From assembly GCF_025460805.1 (NCBI RefSeq), contig NZ_JAMXFJ010000016.1, positions 1 through 64,000 on the forward strand: 64,000 bases of DNA, in the 5' to 3' direction. Positions 8,495 to 20,088 of this stretch are shown one piece after another. The notes below the pieces were generated by a model. It worked only from the letters and a program-made list of their open reading frames with translations. It made no database searches and was not told where the DNA came from. Both the position numbers and the translations under genes were made by a program. Numbering within the stretch: the first letter of the stretch is position 1; each line of letters starts with the position of its first letter. Origin of the DNA: Microvirga sesbaniae. GTDB taxonomy: Bacteria; Pseudomonadota; Alphaproteobacteria; Rhizobiales; Beijerinckiaceae.

Positions 8495-9235
8495 ATGAGC
8501 GAGGGTCACAGCCATGGAACATGCTGCTCCTCACACGAGCACCAGGCGCAGGATTCCGTGAGCCACCCGCATCAGGACCATGGCCATGGAGAGGCCGCCT
8601 GCGGCTGCCACGGCGGCGTGCCGGTCTTCGACGGCGTCGACCCCCGCTACAAGCGGATCCTCTGGACCGTGATCGCGATCAATCCCGCGCTGTTCGTCAC
8701 CGAGATCGTGGCCGGCCACCTCGCCCGTTCCCAGGCCCTGCAGGCCGACGCCCTCGACTTCCTCGGCGACACGGTCACCTACGGGCTGAGCCTTGCCGTC
8801 ATCGGCGCGTCCCTGAGGGTTCGCGCCGCCGCGGCCCTGTTCAAGGGCGTGAGCCTGTCGCTCATGGGCGCCTGGGTGCTGGGCTCCACGGTCTATCATG
8901 TGCTGATCCTGGGCCTTCCCCGGGCGGAGATCATGGGCGGGATCGGGAGCCTGGCGCTCGCCGCGAACCTCGCCAGCGTGCTCCTGCTGATGCGCTACAA
9001 GGATGGGGACGCCAATGTGCGCTCCGTCTGGCTGTGCTCGCGCAACGACGCCATCGGCAACGTCGTGGTCATGGCGGCTGCCGTCGCGGTCTGGGGCACC
9101 GGGAGCGCCTGGCCCGACCTGATCGTGGCCGGCCTCATGGCCGGCCTGTTCCTGTCGTCGGCGGTGCAGATCCTGCGCCAGGCCTGGGCCGAATACCGGG
9201 ACGCCGGCGCGGCCGCTCCGGTTCCGGCCGCGTGA
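8495..9235 (+). CDS. cation diffusion facilitator (CDF) heavy-metal exporter
   Basis: 246 residues from the ATG at 8495, preceded by AAAAGGAGA. The first 40 residues are rich in His and Cys (HSHGTCCSSHEH, HPHQDHGHGE, CGCHGG), a likely metal-collecting tail. About six hydrophobic helices follow; the second contains ADALDFLGD (84-92), which supplies the Asp residues of the transport site. The long cytoplasmic C-terminal domain of many CDF proteins is missing, so this is a short form. The divergent MerR regulator and promoter point to induction by metal. Substrate is uncertain. Confidence 0.88.
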   Translation: MSEGHSHGTCCSSHEHQAQDSVSHPHQDHGHGEAACGCHGGVPVFDGVDPRYKRILWTVIAINPALFVTEIVAGHLARSQALQADALDFLGDTVTYGLSLAVIGASLRVRAAAALFKGVSLSLMGAWVLGSTVYHVLILGLPRAEIMGGIGSLALAANLASVLLLMRYKDGDANVRSVWLCSRNDAIGNVVVMAAAVAVWGTGSAWPDLIVAGLMAGLFLSSAVQILRQAWAEYRDAGAAAPVPAA

Positions 9236-9380
9236 GCGCGGCCGGGTGAGGCGCGAGCCTCGCCCGGTCGCCGCCGGGCGGCCGGCCTTTGTGGCTTGGC
9301 AATCCGTGCCGAGCAGAGGGCCGTCGCGGCTCCTGCGACGGGCAGACAGTATCCGAAATATCTGTAATGTTATATAGTAG

Positions 9381-9386
9381 TATAAT
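9381..9386 (+). promoter_or_regulatory. candidate -10 element in an AT-rich patch upstream of the RTX gene
   Basis: TATAAT lies 30 bp ahead of the RTX start codon inside an unusually AT-rich stretch (about 9350-9400) in an otherwise GC-rich sequence. No good -35 box is visible at 16-18 bp, so it may need an activator or may be an AT-rich silencer target. Confidence 0.35.
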
Positions 9387-9416
9387 CCTGCATTTTTCAG
9401 ATCGTCCGGACCCTTC

Positions 9417-11399
9417 ATGACCAGCAAAATTTTCGACGCCTCGAACCCCCTCCCGGCCGGCGGCGACGTGACAGGACTCGACCTCGCGGTGATCGACCTC
9501 GACGTCACGAGCACCATCAACGTCACCGACATCGGTCACACCCTCGTCCGGAAGACAAGGACCGTCCTGGCTCAGGCCGACGGACTGCAGCTCCTGGGCT
9601 CGTCCGACATCGTCACCAACGAGGGCACGATCGAGTCTCGGACTGCGGCCGGCGCCGCGATCCGCTTTTCGGCCGGGGGGATCCACACGGTCAACAATGC
9701 CGGAACGATCAAGGCCGCGGGCCTCGTGATCGAAGGCAATGTCGGGGCCGAGCGAATCGTCAACACCGGCACGTTGCAATCCACGTCCACCGCGGCCAAT
9801 GCCGTCCTCCTGGACCTGAAGGACGGGAACGACTTCTATGACGGCGTCCTGGGCTTCGCGATCGGCGGGACGATCAAGCTCGGCGCCGGCAACGACACCG
9901 CCTATGGCGGCAACGGTTCGGACATTTTTTCCGGCGGGGGAGGCGACGATTATCTCGACGGCGGCGATGGTAACGACACGGCCGACTATTCGGATGCGAC
10001 CGGCAGCATTAGCGTCGATCTCAGCCGGACAATATCGCAGTTGATCGGCGGCGGGCAAAACCACGACACCCTCGTCAACATCGAGAACGTCACCGGGAGC
10101 GGCTCCAACGACACGCTCGTCGGCGGCACGGGCAGCAATATCCTGCGCGGCGGCGGCGGCGACGATACCCTCGACGGCGGGCTCGGCGACGACCGGCTCG
10201 AAGGCGGCACCGGCACCGATACGGTCCGCTACAGCGGCTTCTCGGCCGCCACGGTCGACCTGTCGCAACCTGTCGCCCAGAACACGTTCGGATACGGCAT
10301 GGACACCCTGATCGGAATCGCCAACCTGGAGGGCGGGTTCGGGGCCGACACCTTCACGGGCAACGATGCGAACAACAAGCTGACCGGCAACGGAGGCAAC
10401 GACACCCTCATGGGCGGGAAGGGCGACGACACCCTCGACGGCGGCTCGGGCGAGGACACCGCCGTGTTTTCCGGCGCCAGGGCCGACTACACCATCACGC
10501 AGAACGGCGACACCTTCACGGTCGCCGACAACCAGGGAACCCAGAGGGACGGCACCGATACGCTCAAAGATGTACGGCTGGTGAGGTTCCTGGGTTCGAA
10601 CCAGACCATCGCGCTCGTCAACGGCAACCCTTCCAGCATCCTTCTGTTCCAGAACTCGCTGTTGTCCGAAGACGCGGCGATCGGCGCCACAATCGGGTCG
10701 CTCTCCGGCAGCGATCCGGACGGCGACGCCCTGACCTACAGCCTCGCGTCGAACCCGGACGGGCTCTTCGGCCTCGATGCCACCGGCAAGAAGATCGTCC
10801 TGGTGAAGGCGCTCGATTTCGAGACGGCCGCGCAGCACACGATCGCGATCACGGCGAAGGACCCCTATGGCGGCACGTTCACCAAGTCTTTCACGATTTC
10901 CGTCTTCAACATCGTCGAGACGACCCCGCTCGCCCGCGTCGGCACCGACAAGGCCGAGCAGCTGTCCGGCGAGTCGGGCAACGACCGGCTCTCCGGCCTG
11001 GCGGGAAACGACACGCTCTTCGGCGGCGCCGGCGCCGACACGCTCATCGGCGGCGCCGGCAACGACACTCTCGACGGCGGGAGCGGGAGCGACGTCTTCC
11101 TGTTCGACAGGAAGCCGAACGTGAAGTCGAACCTCGACTACATTCAGGATTTCGTTGCGGCGGACGACGTAATCCACCTGTCGCGGCACGCTTTTTCCAA
11201 GATCTCCAAAGGCACCCTGTCGAAGAAGGCCTTCGTGATCGGGGATCACTTCAAGGACAAGGACGACCGGATCCTGTACCTCAAGAGCGCCGGCGCGCTC
11301 TTCTATGATCCCGACGGGTCGGGTCCCGCGAAGGCGGTCCAGTTCGCCAACATCACGAAGAAGATCCCGATCTCCCACAAGGACTTCTTCATCGTCTGA
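9417..11399 (+). CDS. secreted RTX (hemolysin-type calcium-binding repeat) protein with cadherin-like domain
   Basis: 660 residues without a Sec signal. Residues about 40-150 contain repeated N.GTI units (TNEGTIES, NNAGTIKA, VNTGTLQS), suggesting a short beta-solenoid. Glycine/Asp nonapeptide repeats (GGxGxDxLx) occur at about 155-190, 228-265, 318-345 and 515-560 and should bind Ca2+. A cadherin-like domain (about 410-500; SDPDGDALTYSLAS) sits between the last two. The C-terminal 100 residues carry YIQDFVAADDVIHLS, LFYDPDGSG and the final DFFIV, as in type I secretion substrates. Function is probably surface or matrix association; calling it a toxin is not supported. No ribosome-binding site is obvious. 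Confidence 0.85.
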   Translation: MTSKIFDASNPLPAGGDVTGLDLAVIDLDVTSTINVTDIGHTLVRKTRTVLAQADGLQLLGSSDIVTNEGTIESRTAAGAAIRFSAGGIHTVNNAGTIKAAGLVIEGNVGAERIVNTGTLQSTSTAANAVLLDLKDGNDFYDGVLGFAIGGTIKLGAGNDTAYGGNGSDIFSGGGGDDYLDGGDGNDTADYSDATGSISVDLSRTISQLIGGGQNHDTLVNIENVTGSGSNDTLVGGTGSNILRGGGGDDTLDGGLGDDRLEGGTGTDTVRYSGFSAATVDLSQPVAQNTFGYGMDTLIGIANLEGGFGADTFTGNDANNKLTGNGGNDTLMGGKGDDTLDGGSGEDTAVFSGARADYTITQNGDTFTVADNQGTQRDGTDTLKDVRLVRFLGSNQTIALVNGNPSSILLFQNSLLSEDAAIGATIGSLSGSDPDGDALTYSLASNPDGLFGLDATGKKIVLVKALDFETAAQHTIAITAKDPYGGTFTKSFTISVFNIVETTPLARVGTDKAEQLSGESGNDRLSGLAGNDTLFGGAGADTLIGGAGNDTLDGGSGSDVFLFDRKPNVKSNLDYIQDFVAADDVIHLSRHAFSKISKGTLSKKAFVIGDHFKDKDDRILYLKSAGALFYDPDGSGPAKAVQFANITKKIPISHKDFFIV

Positions 11400-11412
11400 G
11401 GCCTCTGCACCG

Positions 11413-11442
11413 AAAAAGCCCGGCTCACCCTGTGAGCCGGGC
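11413..11442 (-). terminator. Rho-independent terminator of ppa
   Basis: An 11-bp perfect stem GCCCGGCTCAC/GTGAGCCGGGC with loop CCT; on the minus strand it is followed by TTTTT. It ends the ppa transcript and also faces the convergent RTX gene. Confidence 0.85.
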
Positions 11443-11486
11443 CCGATGCCCCATGACCGACGCGCCGGCCGGCCGCTTCGCGCGGA

Positions 11487-12026
11487 TCAGCCCTTCGCGT
11501 CCGCCTTCGCGCGCTCGATCCCCTCGACGATCAGGCGGCGGGCCTCTTCGGCATCGCCCCAGCGGATGATCTTGGCCCATTTGCCGGGCTCGAGATCCTT
11601 GTAGTGCTCGAAGAAATGCTCGATCTGCTTGATGGTGATCTCGGGCAGATCCGTATAGGTCGCGACCCGGTCGTAGCGCTGGGTCAGCTTGCTCGATGGG
11701 ACGGCGATGATCTTCTCGTCCTGGCCGCCGTCGTCCTCCATCACCAGAACGCCCACCGGGCGCACGTTCATGACGGCGCCCGGCGCAATGGCGCGGGTGT
11801 TGGCGACGAGCACGTCGCAGGGGTCGCCGTCGCCCGAGAGCGTGTGCGGGATGAAGCCGTAATTCCCCGGATACCGCATCGACGTGTAGAGGAAGCGGTC
11901 GACGAAGAGCGTGCCGGATTCCTTGTCCATCTCGTACTTGATGGGCTCGCCGCCGAGCGGCACTTCGATCACGACGTTCACGTCGTCCGGCGGGTTCTTT
12001 CCAATCTTGATCGCATCAAGGCGCAT
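11487..12026 (-). CDS. ppa: inorganic pyrophosphatase
   Basis: 179 residues from the ATG at 12026, preceded by CCGGAGAA. It is a family I soluble pyrophosphatase that splits PPi to phosphate and drives biosynthetic reactions. The core motif DGDPCDVLV (Asp ligands for Mg2+) is present, along with [11 protein letters not shown] and the C-terminal [12 protein letters not shown]. Length is normal. It stands alone between an RTX gene and an acetyltransferase. Confidence 0.96.
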   Translation of the reverse strand: MRLDAIKIGKNPPDDVNVVIEVPLGGEPIKYEMDKESGTLFVDRFLYTSMRYPGNYGFIPHTLSGDGDPCDVLVANTRAIAPGAVMNVRPVGVLVMEDDGGQDEKIIAVPSSKLTQRYDRVATYTDLPEITIKQIEHFFEHYKDLEPGKWAKIIRWGDAEEARRLIVEGIERAKADAKG

Positions 12027-12182
12027 AGAGCTGTTCTCCGGAACAAGGCTTGAAACATCGTTCCGGGCGAGGCTCCTCCGGAGGAGGATGCCGTCCCGCC
12101 GGAACAACGCGGCAGAAGATCGTCTCGAGAGCGGCTTGAACCGAAAGGCCGGACGACCGCTTTCTGAAGCTTGGACGCCTCA

Positions 12183-12226
12183 CTAGAGCATTGGGTTCAA
12201 AAGGGGAACCCACTTTCAGGCCCGAC
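12183..12226. repeat. family B intergenic repeat, partial copy upstream of ppa
   Basis: Begins CTAGAGCATTGGGTTC and continues with AACCCACTTTCAGG, a degenerate version of the AAAAGTGGG-containing dyad seen at 28384-28514, 47187-47289 and 49797-50146. Confidence 0.55.
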
Positions 12227-12321
12227 GGGACGCGCCTCCTGTGCGGAACGTCTTGCGCGCAAAGCGGAATCGGGCTCCGGGAGGCTGCAACAGAGTTGCG
12301 GACCGGCCGTCCCGCGCGCCG

Positions 12322-12828
12322 TCAGCGGAACAGATAGGCGACCTTGGCGAGCGGCGTTCCGCCGATGCGCTCCTCGACCCGGGCGACCGTGCGCCCGCCC
12401 ATGCTCTCGTAGAACGCGCAGGCGCGCTCGTTCTCTTCCAGGGCCCAGACGACGATCCGGTCCATCCCCCGGTCCTTGAGATCGTTGCGCACCGCGTTGA
12501 ACAGCCGCCGGCCGAAGCCGATGCCCTGGTATTCGGGCAGCAGGTAGAGCTCGTCGATCTCCCCGCCAGCCGGAAGCGTCCGGTCGCGGCAGCGCCCGTA
12601 GGAGGCGTAGCCGACCGCGCCCTCGCCGATATCGAGCACCACGAGCGGGCGCCCGCGCGACACGGTCGAGCGCCACCAGCGCGGGGAGCGCCGGGAGAAC
12701 ATCTTGTCCAGGGTCACGCCGGGGATAATGCCGGAATAGGCCTCCCGCCAGGCCGCATCGAAGACCTTGGACAAGGCAGCGGCGTCATCGGGTCTCGCAT
12801 GACGGATACTGACGAGAAGGTCGCTCAT
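12322..12828 (-). CDS. GNAT-family N-acetyltransferase
   Basis: 168 residues. The acetyl-CoA binding motif is visible as LYLLPEYQGIGFGRRL (motif A, R/QxxGxG/A type), followed by the GNAT motif B region NERACAFYESMGGR. The N-terminal VSIRHARPDDAAAL is a common GNAT start. The substrate cannot be told from sequence. It is a single gene in a run of accessory genes. Confidence 0.85.
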   Translation of the reverse strand: MSDLLVSIRHARPDDAAALSKVFDAAWREAYSGIIPGVTLDKMFSRRSPRWWRSTVSRGRPLVVLDIGEGAVGYASYGRCRDRTLPAGGEIDELYLLPEYQGIGFGRRLFNAVRNDLKDRGMDRIVVWALEENERACAFYESMGGRTVARVEERIGGTPLAKVAYLFR

Positions 12829-13215
12829 GGCTCTGGCAAGGGGGTTGGAGGCAACGGTTTCAGTGTCCGGGGGAAAGGGTTAACGGTGGCTTAACGAACC
12901 AGGACGACTGATGGTGAAAGCGTGGCTTTTGAAGGGTCAGCGATCTGGAAAGGTTGGGCAAAAGGACGCAAGGCGCCCGGAAAGCAAGGTTTCGGTGGGG
13001 TGAGGAGCAGTTCCCCTCCATTCGGAGAGTTGTTCAGCCGCGACGAAACCTTATCTCGCCGCGATGACGCTATGTTATGTCATGGCGAAAACGTGCTGGG
13101 CCGCACGGCGGCCGGCGCGCGAGGTCGCTAGCTTGGCATGAAGAGACACGATGGATGAAGCAAGAATCCTTCCTGTCCCGACGCATGATCTGACACCAAA
13201 CCCGGGAGAACCTTC
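12829..13215. other. 387-bp intergenic region
   Basis: Lies between the divergent acetyltransferase and the propeller-RTX gene. I see no convincing gene or hairpin. The last 20 bases hold the ribosome-binding site CGGGAGAA for the gene at 13216. The stretch near 13060-13090 (CTATGTTATGTCATGG) is less GC-rich and may hold promoter elements, but nothing matches a consensus well. Confidence 0.5.
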
Positions 13216-15267
13216 ATGGCTCTGACGCTCAACCTCCTGACCTTCACGCGCCCGACCGGCGCCGACATCATCGAGCGCCAATCCCTGTCGCTGCAGGGCG
13301 CCTGGGGCAACGACCAGAGTTTCCGCGCCAAGTTCACGCCCGACGGCCGCTACAGCGTGTTCTACAGCCTGGCGAACAACCTCGTCCCGAACGACTCCAA
13401 CAACCAGATCGACATCTTCCGCAAGGACCTCAAATCCGGCGAGATCATCCGCGTGTCGACGAATGCCGGCGGCCTGGAGATCGACACCGGCGTTCCGACG
13501 CAGGCCTACGATCTCGATATCAGTCCGGACGGCCGCTACGTCCTGTTCTCGACCGAGTCCGGGCATCTCGGCCCGGGGGATCAGAACGGGCTCGAAGACG
13601 TGTACATGAAGGATCTGGTGACCCAGGCGATCACCCGCATCTCCACCGGCACTCGCCTCGAACCCAACAGCGGCAGCGTGTCGGCGCGCTTCAGCCCCGA
13701 CGGCAAATACGTGGTCTTCGGCAGCCTGGCGAGCAACCTCATTCCCACGGGCGACAACAACGGGGAGAACGACATCTTCCGCAGGAACCTGGCCACCGGC
13801 CAGATCGACCGCATCTCCGTCGGGCCTCAGGGCCAGGAGAGCGTCGGCGGCAGCAGCTGGGACGCCAAATACACGCCGGATGGCCGCTACGTGATTTTCA
13901 GCAGCATCGCGACCAGCCTGATTCCCTACAGCGGCACCGCGCAGATCCTGCGCAAGGACGTGCAGACGGGGGCGCTCGACGTGCTCTCCACGAATGCCGC
14001 GGGCCAGCCCGGCACCCACCACAGCCTGGATGCGCAGATCAGCGCCGATGGCCGCTACCTGATCTTCGCCAGCCATGCCCGCAACCTCGTGCCGAACGAC
14101 ACCAACGAGGCCTACGACATCTTCCGCAAGGACCTCCAGACCGGCGTCGTCGAGCGCGTGTCCGTGAGCCGGACCGGCGAGCAGAGCAACGGGGACAGCC
14201 GTGCGCCGCAGATCAGCCCGGATGGCCGCTACGTCGTCTTCGAGAGCAAGGGCAAGAACCTGGTGCCGAACGACACCAATGATGCCCAGGACATTTTCCG
14301 CAAGGACATGCTGACCGGCGAGATCGTGCGCCTCTCCGCCACCGCCACCGGCACGCAGGGACAGGGCAGCGCCGCCGAGGCCGACAGCTACAATCCGCGC
14401 TTCAGTGCCGACGGACGTTTTGTCAGTTTCGACAGCTTCAGCGGCCTCGTGCCGTTCGACAATACCGGCGTCCGTGACGTGTTCGTCGTCGATACCCTGT
14501 TGAAGGACAATTTCGGAGCGGTCAACGCCCAGCAATTCGTCGAATTGTCCTTCGACGTGGGCCAGGCCTCCTCTGTCAGCATCGCCTGGGGCGACGGGAC
14601 GAGCAGCACCGTCCAACCGGCAGGAGGCGTCGCATCCTTCACTCACAGCTACGCCACCGCCGGCACCAAGACGGCCGTCGTGACCGTCAACGAGGGTGGG
14701 CAGACCTGGTCCGTATCCTATGCGGTGGATCTTGCATCGGGCCGGATGACCCGCAATGCGACAACCGACACGCAGACGGGCAATACGGGCGCGGACGTGC
14801 TGACTGGGGACGCCTCCGGCAACATTCTGTCCGGAGGCTCTGGCAACGACGCTCTGAACGGGCTGGAGGGTGATGACAGGCTCATGGGAGGCCCCGGAAA
14901 GGACCTGCTGACCGGCGGTTCTGGCATGGACGTCTTCGTGTTCGACAGCCCGGTCGCCAGGAAGAAGAACGCCAATATCGACAAGCTCGCCGATTTCAGT
15001 GCCAGGGACGATTCCATCTGGCTCGACAATGCGGTCTTCAAGGGCCTGGGCCGGAAGGGCTCGATCGAGAAACCGGCGAAACTGTCCAAGGCTGCGTTCT
15101 ACAAGGGCGAAGCCGCTCACGATGCGTCGGACCGCATCGTCGTATCGAAGAGCGGCAAGATCTATTATGACGCCGACGGAACCGGATCTCAGGCGAAGAT
15201 CCACATTGCCACCGTCCCCAAGGCCGCCGTCAAGGCGATGGCGCATGGCGACTTCTTCGTGATCTGA
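13216..15267 (+). CDS. seven-bladed PD40/TolB-like propeller fused to PKD-like and RTX domains, secreted
   Basis: 683 residues. Seven repeats of the PD40 core (S/T)(P/A)DG(R/K)(Y/F)xxF occur at about residues 41, 103, 160, 220, 276, 334 and 397, predicting a seven-bladed beta-propeller; most blades also share NLVPND and DIFRKDL(x)TG segments. A PKD-like domain follows (about 432-505; AWGDGTSS, TAGTKTAVVTV). A short RTX block (about 525-570) precedes a C-terminal module (DVFVFDSPVARKK, LADFSARDDSIWLD, YYDADGTGS, final DFFVI) homologous to the ends of the other two RTX proteins here. There is no Sec signal, so type I secretion is expected. Ligand unknown. Confidence 0.85.
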   Translation: MALTLNLLTFTRPTGADIIERQSLSLQGAWGNDQSFRAKFTPDGRYSVFYSLANNLVPNDSNNQIDIFRKDLKSGEIIRVSTNAGGLEIDTGVPTQAYDLDISPDGRYVLFSTESGHLGPGDQNGLEDVYMKDLVTQAITRISTGTRLEPNSGSVSARFSPDGKYVVFGSLASNLIPTGDNNGENDIFRRNLATGQIDRISVGPQGQESVGGSSWDAKYTPDGRYVIFSSIATSLIPYSGTAQILRKDVQTGALDVLSTNAAGQPGTHHSLDAQISADGRYLIFASHARNLVPNDTNEAYDIFRKDLQTGVVERVSVSRTGEQSNGDSRAPQISPDGRYVVFESKGKNLVPNDTNDAQDIFRKDMLTGEIVRLSATATGTQGQGSAAEADSYNPRFSADGRFVSFDSFSGLVPFDNTGVRDVFVVDTLLKDNFGAVNAQQFVELSFDVGQASSVSIAWGDGTSSTVQPAGGVASFTHSYATAGTKTAVVTVNEGGQTWSVSYAVDLASGRMTRNATTDTQTGNTGADVLTGDASGNILSGGSGNDALNGLEGDDRLMGGPGKDLLTGGSGMDVFVFDSPVARKKNANIDKLADFSARDDSIWLDNAVFKGLGRKGSIEKPAKLSKAAFYKGEAAHDASDRIVVSKSGKIYYDADGTGSQAKIHIATVPKAAVKAMAHGDFFVI

Positions 15268-15276
15268 CCGCACATG

Positions 15277-15303
15277 AAAAAGGCGGCCCGAAGAGGCCGC
15301 CTT
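15277..15303 (-). terminator. Rho-independent terminator of acnA
   Basis: Stem AAGGCGGCC/GGCCGCCTT with a 6-base loop; read on the minus strand it ends in a run of T. It lies between the convergent propeller-RTX gene and acnA and can stop both. Confidence 0.8.
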
Positions 15304-15358
15304 GTCCGGAGTTCCGCCCGCCCTCTTCGGATCGGGAGCGGACGCTTGTCTCATGCGC

Positions 15359-18064
<2,706 letters not shown>

Positions 18065-18257
18065 GGCGAATCCTCGCGTGCATTTGGGTTACGAACATGT
18101 GTTCGGCCGAAAGCGCGATAAGCGCGCGCCGCTCCGGGGGCGCCCGGACAGGGGAGTAAGCGCGCGAGGCGGATTGGACGCCTTGGCGCGCGGCGCAGCC
18201 AGGGGTGCTATAGATCATTTCGAACCATCCCGCTACACGGTTTAGAACCATTCCGGG

Positions 18258-18923
18258 GTGCAATCAGGGCAGGGGTCGTCGGGTTTGCGTCTGAGCGTTA
18301 ACAATTTGGCCTGCGAGCGGGGGGAGCGCCGGATCTTCGCAGGCGTCTCGTTCACCCTGCGGGCCGGCGAGGCCCTGGTGATCACCGGCCGCAACGGGGC
18401 CGGCAAGTCCTCGCTCCTCGAGATCCTGGCCGGCCGCCTGCGTCCCGCCGCCGGGGTGATTCTCCTCGAGGAGGCGGGCGAGCGGACCTTGGCCGAATGC
18501 CTGCATTACGTCGGCCACCGCGACGCCCTCAAGGCCGCGCTCACGGCCGAGGAGAACCTCGCCTTCGCCCGCGACTTTCTCGGCAGCCCCGCGATGACGC
18601 CCTCCGAGGCCCTGGAGGCCGTGGGCCTCGCCCATGCGGCCCGCCTGCCGGTGGCCTATCTCTCGGCCGGGCAGCGCCGCCGGGTGGCGCTCGCCCGCCT
18701 CCTGGTGGCGCACAGGCCCGTCTGGCTTCTCGACGAGCCGACCTCGGCCCTCGACACCGCCTCCCAGGACATCCTGCGCCTGCTCCTGGAACGTCACCGG
18801 GAGGGCGGCGGCATGATCGCGGCCACGACCCATTCACCCTTGTTCCTGGCGGATGCCAAGGAGATCCGGATCGAGCGCAGGCCCACGCGCCTCGAGGGAG
18901 AGCCTGAGGAAGAATCCGCATGA
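18258..18923 (+). CDS. ccmA: heme exporter ATP-binding subunit CcmA
   Basis: 221 residues from a GTG at 18258; a TTG at 18285 (LRLSVNNLACERG) is an equally possible start because conserved sequence begins there. Walker A is GRNGAGKSS, the signature LSAGQRRRVALARLL, and Walker B WLLDEPTSALD. It energises the CcmABCD complex that releases holo-CcmE during cytochrome c maturation. The stop overlaps the ccmB start by 4 bases. Confidence 0.93.
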   Translation: MQSGQGSSGLRLSVNNLACERGERRIFAGVSFTLRAGEALVITGRNGAGKSSLLEILAGRLRPAAGVILLEEAGERTLAECLHYVGHRDALKAALTAEENLAFARDFLGSPAMTPSEALEAVGLAHAARLPVAYLSAGQRRRVALARLLVAHRPVWLLDEPTSALDTASQDILRLLLERHREGGGMIAATTHSPLFLADAKEIRIERRPTRLEGEPEEESA

Positions 18924-19588
18924 TTCGCTCGTTCCGCGCTCTCCTGGTCCGCGATCTGAAACTCGCCGCCCGCGTGGGCGGGTCGGGCGTCATGGGGCTG
19001 ATCTTCTTCCTGATGATCGTGACGCTCATCCCCTTCGCGCTCGGGCCCGATCTCAACCTGCTCTCGCGCATCGGCCCGGCGATCCTGTGGATCGCCGCCC
19101 TGCTGGCCACCCTGATCGGCCTCGACCGCCTGTTCCAGGCCGACCAGGAGGACGGGTCCCTCGATCTCCTGCGCCTGTCGCACGCGCCCCTGGAGGTGGT
19201 CGTGCTGGCGAAGGTCGTGGCCTACTGGCTCGTCACCGGCCTGCCGCTGGCGGTTGCCGCCCCCTTCCTCGGTCTCCTGGTCGCGCTCTCGCCCGAGGGC
19301 ATGCTCGCCATGGTGGCGACCCTGCTGGTGGGCACGCCGGCGCTCACCTTCATCGGGGCGGTGGGCGCGGCGCTCACCGCCTCGCTGCGGCGCGGCGGCC
19401 TGATCCTGGCGATCCTGGTCCTGCCCTTCATGATTCCGACCCTGATCTTCGGCGTCTCGGCGGCCAATGCGGCCCTGGGCGGGACGATTCCCTTCGCGAC
19501 TCCGTTCCTGATCCTGATCGCCCTGTCGCTGATCGCGGCCGTCGTCGGCACGGTCGGGGCGGCCGCCGCCCTGCGCTCGGGGGAGTAG
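18920..19588 (+). CDS. ccmB: heme exporter membrane subunit CcmB
   Basis: 222 residues with six hydrophobic helices and the CcmB hallmarks PAILWIAALLATLIGLDRLF and ADQEDGSLDLL. It is the membrane partner of CcmA, translationally coupled to it through the ATGA overlap. The usual next gene, ccmC, is not adjacent here but starts about 3.3 kb downstream at 22873. Confidence 0.94.
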   Translation: MIRSFRALLVRDLKLAARVGGSGVMGLIFFLMIVTLIPFALGPDLNLLSRIGPAILWIAALLATLIGLDRLFQADQEDGSLDLLRLSHAPLEVVVLAKVVAYWLVTGLPLAVAAPFLGLLVALSPEGMLAMVATLLVGTPALTFIGAVGAALTASLRRGGLILAILVLPFMIPTLIFGVSAANAALGGTIPFATPFLILIALSLIAAVVGTVGAAAALRSGE

Positions 19589-19596
19589 GCAAGCCG

Positions 19597-20085
19597 ATGG
19601 GAGGCCGTCTCATTGTCCGAATGCGCCGTCTGCTCACCGGGCCCGTGCCGGCCCCTGTCTGGCCGGCCGGGATCCGGCCGGTCCCGTTCGAGCCGGACCG
19701 TCATGCGGAGCAGGTTCATGCGCTTCTCGGAGAGGCCTATTCCCGCGGCGGCGGCTATGTGGAGCCCTTCACGATCTGGTGGCCGAGCCTGCGCGGGGAT
19801 CCGGAATACGATCCGGCCCTGGTCGTCATCGCGGTGGACGGGCGGGACAAGGTCGTCGGCGTGGCACAGTGCTGGACGAGCGCATTCGTGAAGGATCTCG
19901 CGGTCGCGCCGGCCACGCGCCGGCAGGGCCTGGGGTCGGCCCTGCTGCGACAGGCCTTCCGGATCCTGCGGGAGCGGGGCGCCAGCTTCGTCGATCTCAA
20001 GGTCGATGCCGACAACCCCTCCGGGGCTCTGCGGCTCTACCGCTCCCTCGGGTTCGACGAGGTCGAGTCGTACCGGCTCTCCTGA
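19597..20085 (+). CDS. GNAT-family N-acetyltransferase
   Basis: 162 residues from the ATG at 19597, 8 bp after ccmB. Motif A is FVKDLAVAPATRRQGLGSALL, with the RxxGxG acetyl-CoA loop; motif B is ADNPSGALRLYRSLGF. Close spacing suggests cotranscription with ccmAB, but nothing links it to heme export. Substrate unknown. Confidence 0.86.
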   Translation: MGGRLIVRMRRLLTGPVPAPVWPAGIRPVPFEPDRHAEQVHALLGEAYSRGGGYVEPFTIWWPSLRGDPEYDPALVVIAVDGRDKVVGVAQCWTSAFVKDLAVAPATRRQGLGSALLRQAFRILRERGASFVDLKVDADNPSGALRLYRSLGFDEVESYRLS

Positions 20086-20088
20086 GCG

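Noticed and set aside
9417-11399. Hemolysin or pore-forming toxin label for the RTX proteins
   Set aside because: RTX repeats bind calcium and mark type I export; no acyltransferase gene, pore-forming helices or toxin domain is visible.
12922-13131. A 69-codon frame in the gap before the propeller-RTX gene
   Set aside because: No ribosome-binding site, no hydrophobic or conserved feature, atypical composition.
9135-15354. Long minus-strand frames (747 and 759 codons) opposite the two RTX genes, and a 939-codon plus-strand frame opposite acnA
   Set aside because: Same reason: antisense frames kept open by third-position GC bias. The opposite-strand products are recognisable proteins.
18092-18103. 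GAACATGTGTTC between acnA and ccmA as a LexA-type site
   Set aside because: Alphaproteobacterial LexA sites are GTTC direct repeats with 7-bp spacing; this is an inverted pair with a 2-bp spacer and neither neighbour is an SOS gene.
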